The translations under genes and the position numbers were made by a program. A DNA stretch of 64,000 nucleotides from Paracoccus caeni (GTDB lineage: Bacteria; Pseudomonadota; Alphaproteobacteria; Rhodobacterales; Rhodobacteraceae), in the NCBI RefSeq assembly GCF_016629665.1, contig NZ_JAEPRQ010000003.1, forward strand, positions 124,001 through 188,000. The letters run 5' to 3'. The notes under the pieces are model-generated. The model ran no database searches. It was given only the letters and a program-made list of their open reading frames with translations, and had not been told where the DNA came from. Within the stretch, counting starts at the first letter, position 1. The number at the start of each line of letters is the position of its first letter. Positions 26,102 to 34,387 of this stretch are shown here, piece after piece.

Positions 26102-26944
26102 ATGACGCTGGATCTGCCCGTGGCCGAAGCCGCCCAAAAACCCGTGACCAAGACGCTTCCCGACGCCCAGACCGTGACCTCGGTGAAGCACTGGACCGAC
26201 CGCCTGTTTTCGTTCCGGGTGTCGCGCCCGGCCTCGCTGCGCTTCCGCTCGGGCGAATTCGTGATGATCGGGCTGCTGGGCGACAATGGCAAACCGCTGC
26301 TGCGCGCCTATTCCATCGCCTCGCCCAACTGGGATGAAGAGCTTGAGTTCTATTCGATCAAGGTGCCGGATGGGCCTTTGACCTCGAAGCTGCAACATAT
26401 CCAGCCGGGCGATGAGATCATCCTGCGTCCGAAGCCGGTCGGCACACTGGTCCTTGACGCGCTGCTGCCCGGTAAGCGGCTGTGGTTCCTAGCCACCGGC
26501 ACCGGCCTTGCGCCCTTCGCCAGCCTGATGCGCGACCCGGAAACCTACGAGCGGTACGAGCAGGTCATCATGATGCACACCTGCCGCACGGCGGAAGAGC
26601 TGACTTATGGCCGCGAACTGGTCGAAAACCTGCGCCACGACCCGCTGCTGGGCGAGCTTTACGGCGAGGATTTCGCCAATCGTCTGCTGTATTACCCCAC
26701 CACCACCCGCGAAGAAACGCCGCTGATGGGTCGGATCACCGACAACATGACCTCGGGCAAGGTGTTCCAGGATCTGAACCTGCCGCCGATGTCGCCTGAA
26801 ACCGACCGCGCGATGATCTGCGGCAGTCTGGCCTTCAACATCGATGTGAAGGAAGTGCTGGAAGGGTTCGGCCTGAACGAGGGCGCAAACTCTGATCCGA
26901 AGGAATTCGTGGTCGAGAAGGCTTTCGTCGGCGACGGTATCTGA
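26102..26944 (+). CDS. fpr: Ferredoxin-NADP reductase
   Basis: 280 aa FAD-containing oxidoreductase. The FAD-binding motif is LRAYSIASPNWDEELEFYS (RxYS), the NADP-binding region has LWFLATGTGLAPFASL, and the chain ends in the aromatic-free VEKAFVGDGI seen in bacterial FPRs. It moves electrons between NADPH and ferredoxin or flavodoxin. As the last gene of the cys operon it is the likely electron source for CysI. It follows DUF934 by 51 bp on the same strand; a strong stem-loop at 26974-26998 follows its stop. Confidence 0.92.
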   Translation: MTLDLPVAEAAQKPVTKTLPDAQTVTSVKHWTDRLFSFRVSRPASLRFRSGEFVMIGLLGDNGKPLLRAYSIASPNWDEELEFYSIKVPDGPLTSKLQHIQPGDEIILRPKPVGTLVLDALLPGKRLWFLATGTGLAPFASLMRDPETYERYEQVIMMHTCRTAEELTYGRELVENLRHDPLLGELYGEDFANRLLYYPTTTREETPLMGRITDNMTSGKVFQDLNLPPMSPETDRAMICGSLAFNIDVKEVLEGFGLNEGANSDPKEFVVEKAFVGDGI

Positions 26945-26973
26945 CGCACCAATCGCGTTTGAGGAATGGAAAA

Positions 26974-26998
26974 GGGGCCGGGCGAAAGCCACGGCCCC
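26974..26998. terminator. Rho-independent terminator between convergent fpr and gcdH
   Basis: GGGGCCG (26974-26980) pairs with CGGCCCC (26992-26998), preceded by GAAAA and followed by TATT; the A run on one side can serve as the U tract for the opposite strand. Confidence 0.65.
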
Positions 26999-27022
26999 TA
27001 TTCATTGGCGAAATGCGGCGGC

Positions 27023-28237
27023 TTAAAAGAACGCCTGCAACCCGGTGATCGCGCGACCAAGGATCAGCGCGTGAACGTCATGCGTGCCTTCATAGGTATT
27101 TACCGTCTCAAGGTTCATCATGTGGCGGATCACCTGATATTCCTCGGAAATGCCGTTGCCGCCATGCATGTCCCGCGCCCAGCGGGCGATCTCCAGCGCC
27201 TTGCCGCAATTGTTGCGCTTGACGATCGAGATCATCTCGGGCGCGGCCTTGGCCTCGTCCAGCAGGCGACCGACGCGCAGGCTGCCTTGCAAACCAAGCG
27301 AGATCTCGGTCAGCATATTGGCCAGTTTGAGCTGATGCAGTTGCGTCTGCGCCAAGGGCTTGCCGAATTGCACCCGGTCCAGCCCGTATTGCCGCGCGGC
27401 ATCTAGGCAGAATTCGGCAGCGCCAAGCGCGCCCCAACTGATCCCGTAACGCGCCCGGTTAAGGCAACCGAACGGCCCCTTCAGCCCCTCGACATTCGGC
27501 AGCAGCGCATCCTCGCCCACCTCGACGCCGTCCATGACGATTTCGCCGGTGATCGAGGCGCGAAGCGACAGCTTGCCGCCGATTTTCGGGGCTGACAGGC
27601 CCTTCATGCCCTTTTCCAGCACGAAGCCACGGATCTTGCCGCCATGCGCCTCGGACTTGGCCCAGACGACGAAGACATCGGCGATGGGCGAGTTCGAGAT
27701 CCACATTTTTGACCCGTGAAGGCTGTAGCCGTCTGCGGTTTTGCGGGCCACGGTCTTCATGCCGCCGGGATCGGAACCGGCATCAGGCTCGGTCAGGCCG
27801 AAACAGCCGATCCATTCGCCCGAGGCGAGTTTGGGCAGATATTTCTGACGCTGCTCTTCGGAGCCATAGGCATAGATCGGATACATGACCAGCGAGGATT
27901 GCACCGACATCATGCTGCGATAACCCGAATCCACCCGCTCAACCTCGCGGGCGATCAGACCGTAAGCCACATAGGACGCGCCGATGCCGCCGTATTCTTC
28001 GGGCACGGTGACGCCCAGCAGGCCCATTTCGCCCATTTCGCGGAAGATGGCCGGGTCGGTTTCCTCGTCGCGGTAAGCGGCGATGACGCGGGGTTGCAGC
28101 TTGTCCTGCGCATAGGCGCGGGCGGCATCGCGCAACATCCGCTCTTCCTCGGTCAACTGATCCTCCAGCCGGAACGGGTCCTCCCAGTCGAAACGACCCA
28201 GATCCGGTGCGTCCTTCGGTTTCAGCGTGCCAGCCAT
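27023..28237 (-). CDS. gcdH: Glutaryl-CoA dehydrogenase-like acyl-CoA dehydrogenase
   Basis: 404 aa. It has the acyl-CoA dehydrogenase FAD fold with [18 protein letters not shown] and [18 protein letters not shown]. The C-terminal [18 protein letters not shown] places the catalytic Glu as in glutaryl-CoA dehydrogenase (oxidative decarboxylation to crotonyl-CoA in lysine and tryptophan degradation). [15 protein letters not shown]-like sequence (VPEEYGGIG) also fits. Of two close ATGs, 28237 has AGGAGG at good spacing, while 28243 abuts it. The usual partner, a CaiB-like CoA-transferase, is not adjacent. Confidence 0.88.
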   Translation of the reverse strand: MAGTLKPKDAPDLGRFDWEDPFRLEDQLTEEERMLRDAARAYAQDKLQPRVIAAYRDEETDPAIFREMGEMGLLGVTVPEEYGGIGASYVAYGLIAREVERVDSGYRSMMSVQSSLVMYPIYAYGSEEQRQKYLPKLASGEWIGCFGLTEPDAGSDPGGMKTVARKTADGYSLHGSKMWISNSPIADVFVVWAKSEAHGGKIRGFVLEKGMKGLSAPKIGGKLSLRASITGEIVMDGVEVGEDALLPNVEGLKGPFGCLNRARYGISWGALGAAEFCLDAARQYGLDRVQFGKPLAQTQLHQLKLANMLTEISLGLQGSLRVGRLLDEAKAAPEMISIVKRNNCGKALEIARWARDMHGGNGISEEYQVIRHMMNLETVNTYEGTHDVHALILGRAITGLQAFF

Positions 28238-28393
28238 GTCCATCCTCCTGTCATTTACCAATGTGTATGTCTGATGCGGATGAGTGGCAATCCGCGCGTT
28301 CACGGGGTGTTCACGCAGTGTTCGGGAACCTCGGCAAAGGCCGTCTGTTAGTGTGCTGATCAGATTTCACCGTGTAGGGGCAAAGGAGACCTC

Positions 28394-30580
28394 ATGCGCC
28401 GGTTCATTCACAATAGCACAGCAATCGTGGCCTGCCTGTCGATTCTGGCGCCACAGCTTGCCGAAGCCCAGCTTATCGGGGCAGGGGCCGCCGGTCGCGC
28501 GCAAGAGCAGCGACCATTGGCGGACACTCCGCTGATCTTGGCTGAAAGCGGGGACGGCGGCTCGGTCATTCGTAAAAACCCTCAGCGCAATGCTGAGGAA
28601 CAGCGGCCTCGCGAAGAGCGTGAACGCCAGCGTCCTCAACGGGCGCAGGAGGGCGAGCGTGGTGAGCGGGCCGAGCGTCGGCAGCAGCGTCAGCGCGCCG
28701 AGGATGCGGAGCGCGGCGAACGTGCAGAGCGTCGCGAAGAACGTCAACAAAATCAACAGCGCCAGCGCGCGCGCGCAAATGCCGAGCGTCCCGACCAGCC
28801 TGAGCGTGAACGGCGGCAAGAGCGTCCTCGTGCAGCAGAGCGTGAGAATGATCGCGAGCGGCCAGAGGCCGTGACGCGTCAGCGTAACGATGAAAGCCGC
28901 TTCCCGCGGGCCATTCAGGACCAGAATCGCGAGAACCGCCCTGCGCGTGCCGAGCGCCGCGAACGGCAGGCCGAAGAGCGCCGCCGTGACGAGGCGCAGG
29001 CTGAAGAACGCCGCGAGAACCGCGAAGAGCGCGCCGAGCGTCGTCAACAGCAGATAGAAGAGCGTCGTCGTGATGAGGCGCAGGCCGAACAGCGGCGTGA
29101 GAATCGCGAAGAACGTGCGGAACGCCGTGAGCGTCGAGAGCAATCGATCGAAGAGGCTTTGCGCCGCGAGCGCAATGACAGACCCCGGAACGGTCGGCTG
29201 GGGCTTGCCGATTCGGACGATGCCAGACAGCGCGGCAGAAATATGGCGGGTCTCAACGGGGTGCTGACCGAAGAGGTCGATCGCGGGTTGAATGATTCCG
29301 ATCTGCGTTGCCTTTCGGGTGGCAGCTACCCTTGTGCCGATGGTGATCGGATGGTGACGCCGAGGGGGGTGGTTGTCGAACGCCGCCGCGATGGTGGTCT
29401 GATGCTGGCCGAAGGCAGGGATCAGATGTTCCGCGTTGCGCCGAACGGTCGGATGATCGCGCGTGCCGCAGAAGAAGGTAGCCGGGAAACCGATATTTCG
29501 CGGCAGGCCGCGCGTGAAACGCGTGCATCGGATCTGGCCGCCGCGCTGTTCGATGATCGCCGGGGTCAGCGTCGGGAAGAACGGATCACGCGGGAAAACA
29601 GCAGATCCTCATCCCAGGATTTCGCCACCAGCCTGCGCGATGCTCTTAACCGGGATGATCGTCGCCGCGACAATCGACGCGATGATGACGACGACGACAA
29701 TGATTTGACCAAGGCCCTTCTTCTGGGGGCTGGTGCCTTGGCAGTCGGCGCCATGCTGAACAACAATCGTCAGGTTGCGCTAAGCTCACCCGACCGGGTG
29801 GTGGTGACACGCGCCGATGGTAGCCAAGAGGTCGTCAAGGACGAGGTCGCGCTGCTTCGCCAGCCCGGATCGACGGTGACCACCGAAGAATTCGACGACG
29901 GGTCGTCGCGTACCATTGTGACGCGCGAGGACGGCAGCAAGGTCGTCACCATTCGCGACGCCGATCTGCGGGTGTTGCGGCGAACGCTGATCTCGGCCGA
30001 CGGCAGATCGACGCGGCTGATCGATGATACCGAGGCTGTCCAACCGGTCGATATCGCCACCCTTCCCGAGCCTGCACCGGTCTATCAGCCGAACACCTCG
30101 CTGGACGAACAGGCGCTGCGCGATGCGCTGAGCCGCGAGGCGGGGGTGGACCGGCGTTTCACCCTTGGTCAGGTCCGCAACATTCCCGAAGTGCGGGCTT
30201 TGGTTGCGCCGGTCAATCTTGACGCGATCACCTTTGACACCGGATCGGCAGCGATCAACCCGGATCAGGCGAAGCAATTGTCCACTTTGGGCGAGGTGAT
30301 CGAGGAAGCTGTTGCGGCGAACCCGCAGGAGATTTTCATGATCGAAGGTCATACCGATACGGTTGGGTCCGACGTTGCCAATCTTGCGCTGTCGGATCGC
30401 CGTGCGGAATCGGTCGCACTGGCGCTGAGCGAATATTTCGACGTGCCGCCGGAAAACCTCGTCGTGCAGGGCTATGGCGAACAGTTTCCGCAAATCCGCG
30501 CCGAGGGCGATATCCGCGAAAACCGTCGGGCATCGGTGCGGCGCATCACTGACCTGCTGCAAAGCGCGCAGGCCGAATAG
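28394..30580 (+). CDS. OmpA-family protein with a long Arg/Glu-rich coiled region
   Basis: 728 aa. A signal peptide (IVACLSILAPQLAEA) precedes about 250 residues extremely rich in Arg, Glu, Gln and Ala, predicted to be a charged single helix or coiled coil. Within it an 84-bp unit is duplicated (28973-29056 and 29057-29140). A middle part includes a small hydrophobic stretch (LTKALLLGAGALAVGAML). The C-terminal OmpA peptidoglycan-binding domain reads ITFDTGSAAINPDQA, MIEGHTDTVGSDVANLALSD and VVQGYGEQFPQIRAEGDIREN. It probably links outer membrane to cell wall. A 258-aa leucine-rich frame on the opposite strand is a codon shadow of the charged region. Confidence 0.88.
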   Translation: MRRFIHNSTAIVACLSILAPQLAEAQLIGAGAAGRAQEQRPLADTPLILAESGDGGSVIRKNPQRNAEEQRPREERERQRPQRAQEGERGERAERRQQRQRAEDAERGERAERREERQQNQQRQRARANAERPDQPERERRQERPRAAERENDRERPEAVTRQRNDESRFPRAIQDQNRENRPARAERRERQAEERRRDEAQAEERRENREERAERRQQQIEERRRDEAQAEQRRENREERAERRERREQSIEEALRRERNDRPRNGRLGLADSDDARQRGRNMAGLNGVLTEEVDRGLNDSDLRCLSGGSYPCADGDRMVTPRGVVVERRRDGGLMLAEGRDQMFRVAPNGRMIARAAEEGSRETDISRQAARETRASDLAAALFDDRRGQRREERITRENSRSSSQDFATSLRDALNRDDRRRDNRRDDDDDDNDLTKALLLGAGALAVGAMLNNNRQVALSSPDRVVVTRADGSQEVVKDEVALLRQPGSTVTTEEFDDGSSRTIVTREDGSKVVTIRDADLRVLRRTLISADGRSTRLIDDTEAVQPVDIATLPEPAPVYQPNTSLDEQALRDALSREAGVDRRFTLGQVRNIPEVRALVAPVNLDAITFDTGSAAINPDQAKQLSTLGEVIEEAVAANPQEIFMIEGHTDTVGSDVANLALSDRRAESVALALSEYFDVPPENLVVQGYGEQFPQIRAEGDIRENRRASVRRITDLLQSAQAE
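28973..29140 (+). repeat. 84-bp tandem duplication within the OmpA-family gene
   Basis: Two consecutive units, each starting GAAGAGCG, encode EERRRDEAQAE(E/Q)RRENREERAERR-type peptides. The copies differ mainly at third codon positions, so the duplication is old or the codons drifted. Confidence 0.75.
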
Positions 30581-30600
30581 CCGCGGCGATGATGTACCAG

Positions 30601-30627
30601 AAAGGCCCCGGATTTCCGGGGCCTTTT
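30601..30627. terminator. Bidirectional rho-independent terminator
   Basis: GGCCCCGG (30604-30611), ATTT loop, CCGGGGCC (30616-30623), with AAA before and TTTT after. It sits between the convergent OmpA-family and CoA-binding genes. Confidence 0.85.
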
Positions 30628-30656
30628 GCTATCCGCTCATCAGATGTTGAAATTGC

Positions 30657-31088
30657 TTACAGGTGACGAGGAAATTCGATCTTGGGGCAGCGGTCCTGAA
30701 TGACGGTGACGCCCTTCTGACGCGCTTTCTCTGCCGCCTCGTCGTCACGCACGCCCAATTGCGTCCAGACGGTCTGGAGATTGGGCAGGATATTAAGTGC
30801 CTCATCCACCACCGGCCCCACGGCATCCGAGCGCCGGAAGATATCGACCATGTCCACATCCTCGGCATTCGGGATGTCGGACAGGCTGGCATAGACGGTT
30901 TCGCCTAACAGGCTTTTGCCAGCCAGGCCCGGATTGACCGGGATCACGCGAAAACCTTGTGCCTGCAGATAGCGCGCCACACCCCAGCTGGGCCGCGATT
31001 CGCTGGCAGACATGCCGACGATCGCGATCACGCGTGCGGTTCGTGCAATTCGGGCGATATCATCATCTTCTTGGAGCTGAACATCCAT
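30657..31088 (-). CDS. CoA-binding (YccU-like) protein
   Basis: 143 aa Rossmann-like protein of the succinyl-CoA-synthetase CoA-binding class. Signature parts are VIAIVGMSASESRPSWGVA, GFRVIPVNPGLAG, VDMVDIFRRSDAV and TVWTQLGVRDDEAA, ending VIQDRCPKIE. Such stand-alone proteins bind CoA or nucleotide; the function is unassigned. Start 31088 is supported by AGGGGAG 7-13 bases upstream; the ORF could extend to 31217 but that covers a terminator hairpin. It ends facing the OmpA gene terminator. Confidence 0.85.
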   Translation of the reverse strand: MDVQLQEDDDIARIARTARVIAIVGMSASESRPSWGVARYLQAQGFRVIPVNPGLAGKSLLGETVYASLSDIPNAEDVDMVDIFRRSDAVGPVVDEALNILPNLQTVWTQLGVRDDEAAEKARQKGVTVIQDRCPKIEFPRHL

Positions 31089-31140
31089 CGCGAGACTCCC
31101 CTTCCTCGTCCTGAAGTTGTGCCTACCTGACATATAAAAG

Positions 31141-31167
31141 GCGCCCGGTCCAGAACTGGCCGGGCGC
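31141..31167 (-). terminator. Rho-independent terminator after the YHS-like gene
   Basis: GCGCCCGG (31141-31148) pairs with CCGGGCGC (31160-31167). Read on the minus strand the stem is followed by a short T run (complement of AAAA at 31136-31139). Confidence 0.65.
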
Positions 31168-31194
31168 AAGTCGCGGAACGAGGGACAGTGATCT

Positions 31195-31221
31195 GAACAT
31201 GACCGTTCCGGGGTCATGTTC
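31195..31221. promoter_or_regulatory. Perfect 10-bp inverted repeat
   Basis: GAACATGACC (31195-31204) and GGTCATGTTC (31212-31221) flank a 7-nt spacer in the gap between the YHS-like and CoA-binding genes. Either an operator or a 3'-UTR stem; it lacks a T run. Confidence 0.4.
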
Positions 31222-31310
31222 TGAGAGGTAAATGGGCATCACCCGCATAAAGTTCCAGCACTGTCGCGATTTCGTGATTATGTCGACTGATTTCCCGCAA
31301 GTGATTGACC

Positions 31311-31721
31311 CTATTTCAGGCGTGCGAAGTTTTGTTCGGCACGGGCCAGAATTCCCTGCGGATCGCCGGTGAATTCCTGCAGCGCGGCGTCGGATCGCAT
31401 CAGATAGACCCGATCCTCGAAAACGGTGAAATATTCGGGATCTCCCGGCTCGGCCCGGCCTGCGGCCAGCATTACCGGGCAAAGACCGTCGAACTCGGGC
31501 GCGAAGGATCGGGGATCGGATTCGAATCGCGCCCGGTTCTCTTCACTGGTGAAATGCCAGACCTGACCTTTCCATGTCGTCGCGATGTCGCTGCGCCCCG
31601 GCATGGCCCGTCCCGATTCGAGAAACCCGACCGCGTCATAGCCATCGACCGCCCAGTCGTCAGCGAACGACGGAAGCGCCGGCACGGCAAGCAACATCAG
31701 AGGCAGGATCAGTGGTTTCAT
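31311..31721 (-). CDS. Exported YHS-like domain protein
   Basis: 136 aa with a signal peptide (LILPLMLLAVPALPSFA, cleavage about residue 20). The mature part carries AVDGYDAVGFLESGR and WHFTSEENRARFESDPRSFAP, the pattern of YHS-type domains (YDAVAYF...F.s.enr..F..nP..Y.P) found in periplasmic proteins, ending near FDGLCPVML with one Cys. YHS domains bind metal in some proteins, but the strict Tyr-His-Ser motif is not evident, so metal binding is uncertain. It is followed by its own terminator at 31141-31167. Confidence 0.75.
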   Translation of the reverse strand: MKPLILPLMLLAVPALPSFADDWAVDGYDAVGFLESGRAMPGRSDIATTWKGQVWHFTSEENRARFESDPRSFAPEFDGLCPVMLAAGRAEPGDPEYFTVFEDRVYLMRSDAALQEFTGDPQGILARAEQNFARLK

Positions 31722-31809
31722 GACAGTCTGTGTGATCGGATGCTTTTTAATTGGCAGCGCATCCGGCGATTCTCAACTTGCCGTCGTGTCATGTCGCACG
31801 GATGTGAAC

Positions 31810-32613
31810 TCACGCCTGCGCCGCCGAATACAGCGCCACCGCCGCAGCATTCGACACATTCAGCGAACCGAAATCAGCCGCAAAGGGAATCCGCGCGACG
31901 TGATCGCAGGTCTTGAGCGTCAGATCCCGCATGCCGGGCCCCTCTGCGCCCAGCACCAGACAGACGGCGCGTCCTGACAGCTTAGCCATCAGCTCGGGCA
32001 AGGGCGCATCGCCCGTCCCATCGAGGCCAACCAGAATGAAGCCCATATGTTTCAATTGCGTCAGCGCTTCGGCGAGGTTCGGCACCCGCAGATAGGGTTG
32101 CCGCTCCAGCGCGCCCGAAGCGGTCTTCGCCAAGGCTCCGGTCTCTGGCGCGGAATGGCGGGCAGGGGCGATCACTGCGCGCGCCCCGAACACCTCGGCC
32201 GAGCGCAGGATGGCCCCGATGTTATGCGGATCGGTCACCCTGTCCAAGGCGACTAAAAGCGGGCGTGTCTCACCCGGAGCCTCGCGCAGGGCAACCTCGC
32301 TGAGACTTCCCCATTTCAGCGGCTTCACCTCAAGCGCGGCGCCTTGATGGACGCTGTCAGGCGACAGCGGGACCGTCTTGCCAAAGACCCGGGGGTCGGT
32401 GATCTCGGGCGTCATGCCATGCAGATCGCCCAACCGATCAACCGCGTTCTGGGTCACCACCAGCCGCAATTTCTCGCGCGCGGGATTTGCCAAGGCGTCG
32501 CGGACGGCATGAAGCCCGAACATCCAGACGGTTTCAGCCGCCGCGGCACGCCTGGCGCGTTCCTTGTCGATCACCCAGGTGGGTTTCTTCGGCTTTCCGG
32601 GTCGTTCGGACAT
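31810..32613 (-). CDS. rlmB: TrmH/SpoU-family 23S rRNA 2'-O-methyltransferase (RlmB type)
   Basis: 267 aa. An N-terminal substrate-binding domain (WMFGLHAVRDALANP) precedes the SPOUT catalytic domain with motif 1 LDRVTDPHNIGAILRSA, motif 2 LVLGAEGPGMRDLT and motif 3 SLNVSNAAAVALY. The family methylates a ribose of 23S rRNA (G2251 in E. coli) using S-adenosylmethionine bound in a trefoil knot. Start 32613 has AAGGAA upstream; an extension to 32667 lacks family similarity. The tRNA-Tyr gene lies 122 bp upstream, divergently oriented, so both promoters share that gap. Confidence 0.88.
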   Translation of the reverse strand: MSERPGKPKKPTWVIDKERARRAAAAETVWMFGLHAVRDALANPAREKLRLVVTQNAVDRLGDLHGMTPEITDPRVFGKTVPLSPDSVHQGAALEVKPLKWGSLSEVALREAPGETRPLLVALDRVTDPHNIGAILRSAEVFGARAVIAPARHSAPETGALAKTASGALERQPYLRVPNLAEALTQLKHMGFILVGLDGTGDAPLPELMAKLSGRAVCLVLGAEGPGMRDLTLKTCDHVARIPFAADFGSLNVSNAAAVALYSAAQA

Positions 32614-32734
32614 CTGCAATTCCTTTTCCTGCGGTCCTTCATCGCGCGTTCCGGTCCTTTCGCGCAAGTCCCGGAAATCCGCTTGACGCCCTTCGGTCGT
32701 GCGGCTAATGACCCCCCACGCCGAGGCGTTCGGC

Positions 32735-32818
32735 GGGCGACGTGCTGCAAGGTGCGGCAGCGGACTGTAACTCCGCCGGGGAGACCCATGCCTGGTTCGA
32801 TTCCAGGGTCGCCCACCA
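32735..32818 (+). tRNA. tRNA-Tyr (anticodon GTA)
   Basis: Acceptor strands GGGCGAC (32735-32741) and GTCGCCC (32808-32814) pair fully, followed by A and an encoded CCA (to 32818). The D stem is GCTG/CGGC, the anticodon stem GCGGA/TCCGC around loop CTGTAAC (anticodon GTA), then a long variable arm as expected for tRNA-Tyr, and T arm CCTGG-TTCGATT-CCAGG. It is the likely insertion landmark for the remnant island that begins 64 bp downstream. Confidence 0.97.
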
Positions 32819-32881
32819 TTTTCCCCTATATCAAGTGCTTAGATGCTCAAAACCCTTGGTGCGCCATACAGGTGAGCCATA

Positions 32882-32971
32882 ATGCTGCATCTTACGGCCT
32901 ATCTGAGTCGTTCACGGCACGGGGTTTTTACTTCCGTCGGCCTATCCCGGCTCAGCTTCATCCTGACCGGA
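32882..32971 (+). pseudogene. Tyrosine-recombinase (integrase) N-terminal fragment
   Basis: ATG at 32882 opens MLHLTAYLSRSRHG; after a frameshift in the GGGGTTTTT run (32921-32929) the frame continues FYFRRPIPAQLHPDRKQ. Joined, this matches the N-terminal DUF6538-type segment common to phage/island integrases (SRHGV-Y-FR-x-P motif). The frame then runs directly into IS3 orfA sequence at about 32971, so the rest of the integrase is gone. Position just after tRNA-Tyr supports an island integrase. Identification is from pattern memory. Confidence 0.65.
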
Positions 32972-33297
32972 AGCAAAGGAGTTCAAGCGGGATGCGTTCC
33001 GCCTTCCGCTCACCAGCGGCCTGACACGGGGTAGGTTGCGTCTGAATTTAGAGTTGGTCTTTCGACACCCGGCAAGCGGATACGGTCGATTTCCGATGAG
33101 ACGAAGGTGCCTGACCGGCACGCCGATCTTCCGCACGAGAACGAACGGCTGCGCAAAGAGGACCGGGTTCTCAGGGACTTGCAAGGATCAGGAAACAGTG
33201 CTGGGGACTGTTTTCCCGCAGCAAGAGGGAGGTATTAAGAAAGGCGGCTCAGTTTTTTGCGGTTCATGGAGGGCTGGAACGCTATCGGTCCGATTGA
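32971..33297 (+). pseudogene. IS3-family orfA remnant
   Basis: Pieces in alternate frames read KEFKRDAFRLPLTSGLT, then STLGKWIRSISDETKVP and ENERLRKEDRVLR, and finally EVLRKAAQFFAVHGGLE with stop at 33295-33297. These follow the order of IS3 orfA (helix-turn-helix, then leucine-zipper). A palindrome-bearing insert at 33178-33225 interrupts the zipper and shifts the frame. At least two frame changes are needed to read through. Confidence 0.75.
33178..33225. repeat. Palindromic insert in IS3 orfA
   Basis: GGAAACAGT (33191-33199) pairs with ACTGTTTTCC (33207-33216, one bulged T), inside outer arms CTTGC (33178-33182) and GCAAG (33221-33225). It separates two halves of the orfA zipper. The core matches the palindrome in the IS5 transposase at 35446-35470. 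Confidence 0.6.
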
Positions 33298-33309
33298 CAG
33301 AGCGACACC

Positions 33310-34166
33310 GTGAAGTTTCAGTTTATTGCCAGCTATCGGGGCAGTCTGGCGCACAGCTATTTATGTCGGCTGATGGGCTTTTAAGAGCGAGGGTTCCATG
33401 CGTGGCGGCACCGGCCTCCATCGCATCGTCAGCGGCGCGACGTGGTGCTCCTTTCCCATATTCGGGACCAGCATCGGTTGAGTCTGTACAGCTACGGCAG
33501 ACCACGCATGGCCGAGGAGCTGAACGAATTGGGCCTGCGGGTCGGGCAGCGCCGCGCTGGCGGTTTGATGCGCCAGAACGTAGGCAAATCATCCGCAGCC
33601 GGAATTTCAGGTGCATGACGGACAGCAATCACAGCTTCAACATCGGGCCGAATCTGCTGAAGCAGGAATTTTCGGCGAGCGGGCCAAACCAGAAGTGGGC
33701 GGGTGAAATCACCTATGTCTGGACGAGGGGAGGTTGGGTCTATCTGGCCGTCATCATCGACCCGTTCTCAAGGCGCTTCATTGGCTGGGCCATCAGCAAC
33801 CGCATGAAGCAGGATCAGGCGATCAGGGCGTCGAACATGGCGATCGCGCTGCGCAGCCCGCCATCTGGCTGCATTCACCACACAGATCGCGGCTCGCAAT
33901 ATTGCGCCCACGATTACCAGAAAGTCCTGCGCAGCTTTTGGTTCGTGGTGTCGATGAGTGGCAAGGGAAGCCGCTACGATAACTCAGCCGTCAAAAGCTT
34001 TTTCAAATCACTGAAAGCCGAGTTGGTCCGGCGGCGCGACTGGCACGCCCGCCGAGAGGTCGATATCGCCCTTTTCGAATACGCCAACGGCTTCTACAAT
34101 CCGCGGCGCAGGCATTCAGCTTTGGGGTGGAAATCGCCCGTGGCCTTCGAACAGAAGGCCGCCTAA
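33310..34166 (+). pseudogene. IS3-family orfB (DDE integrase) pseudogene
   Basis: The frame from GTG 33310 reads VKFQFIASYRGSLAHSYLCR but stops at TAA 33382-33384 after LMGF; it continues in frame (GFHAWRHRPPSHRQRRDVV, YGRPRMAEELNELGLRVG) until a frameshift near 33580. From there an open frame runs to 34166 with the core integrase domain: KWAGEITYVWT, CIHHTDRGSQY, SGKGSRYDNSAV and SFFKSLKAELV. The second Asp and the Glu of the DDE triad are present, but the first Asp is Glu (AGE instead of GD), an additional inactivating change. Confidence 0.85.
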
Positions 34167-34222
34167 CATGAGCACCCGACCGGAACGAAACCGGTGCAGG
34201 TCCACGTGCCGAAAGGAGCAAT

Positions 34223-34381
34223 GTGAGGGTCTCATGGCGGGATCTTCCCGGTAACTCCATAATTCTTGAATATATTCTCTGGCAGTATAATCCAGTCACG
34301 AAAAGAGATGAATGGGTCTATACCGGCAGCGTTGATGATGGAACGTCGATGGATGATCTGGATAATAGCCCGAGAAAGTAG
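34223..34381 (+). CDS. Small ORF or truncated C-terminus beside the IS3 element
   Basis: 52 aa from GTG 34223, with AGGAG four bases upstream. It includes LPGNSIILEYILWQYNP, DEWVYTGSVDDGTSMDD and ends LDNSPRK. The same frame stays open back to the IS right end at 34204, so it could also be the tail of a longer gene cut by the IS. Base composition changes to AT-rich from here. It is not recognised. The 274-aa ORF starts 6 bp after its stop, so the two are probably translated together. Confidence 0.5.
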   Translation: MRVSWRDLPGNSIILEYILWQYNPVTKRDEWVYTGSVDDGTSMDDLDNSPRK

Positions 34382-34387
34382 GGTAGA

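Larger units (their letters stand above)
32971..34204 (+). mobile_element. Decayed IS3-family element, left end deleted
   Basis: Contains degraded orfA (to 33297) and orfB (33310-34166). The right end is a candidate inverted repeat ending at 34204 (GGAACGAAACCGG...CAGGTCCA). No matching left repeat was found; the element appears fused to the integrase fragment at about 32971, consistent with a deletion that removed the IS left terminus. Multiple frameshifts, a stop codon and a catalytic substitution show it cannot transpose by itself. Confidence 0.8.

Noticed and set aside
28367-29143. 258-codon leucine-rich open frame on the minus strand
   Set aside because: It is the complement of the Arg/Glu-rich OmpA coding region; repeated CTC/CTT codons come from GAG/AAG on the other strand. 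No ribosome site or domain.
32571-32819. Short minus-strand ORF beginning MVGDPGIEPGMG
   Set aside because: This is the antisense of the tRNA-Tyr 3' half (GDPGIEPG is a well-known spurious peptide from tRNA genes).
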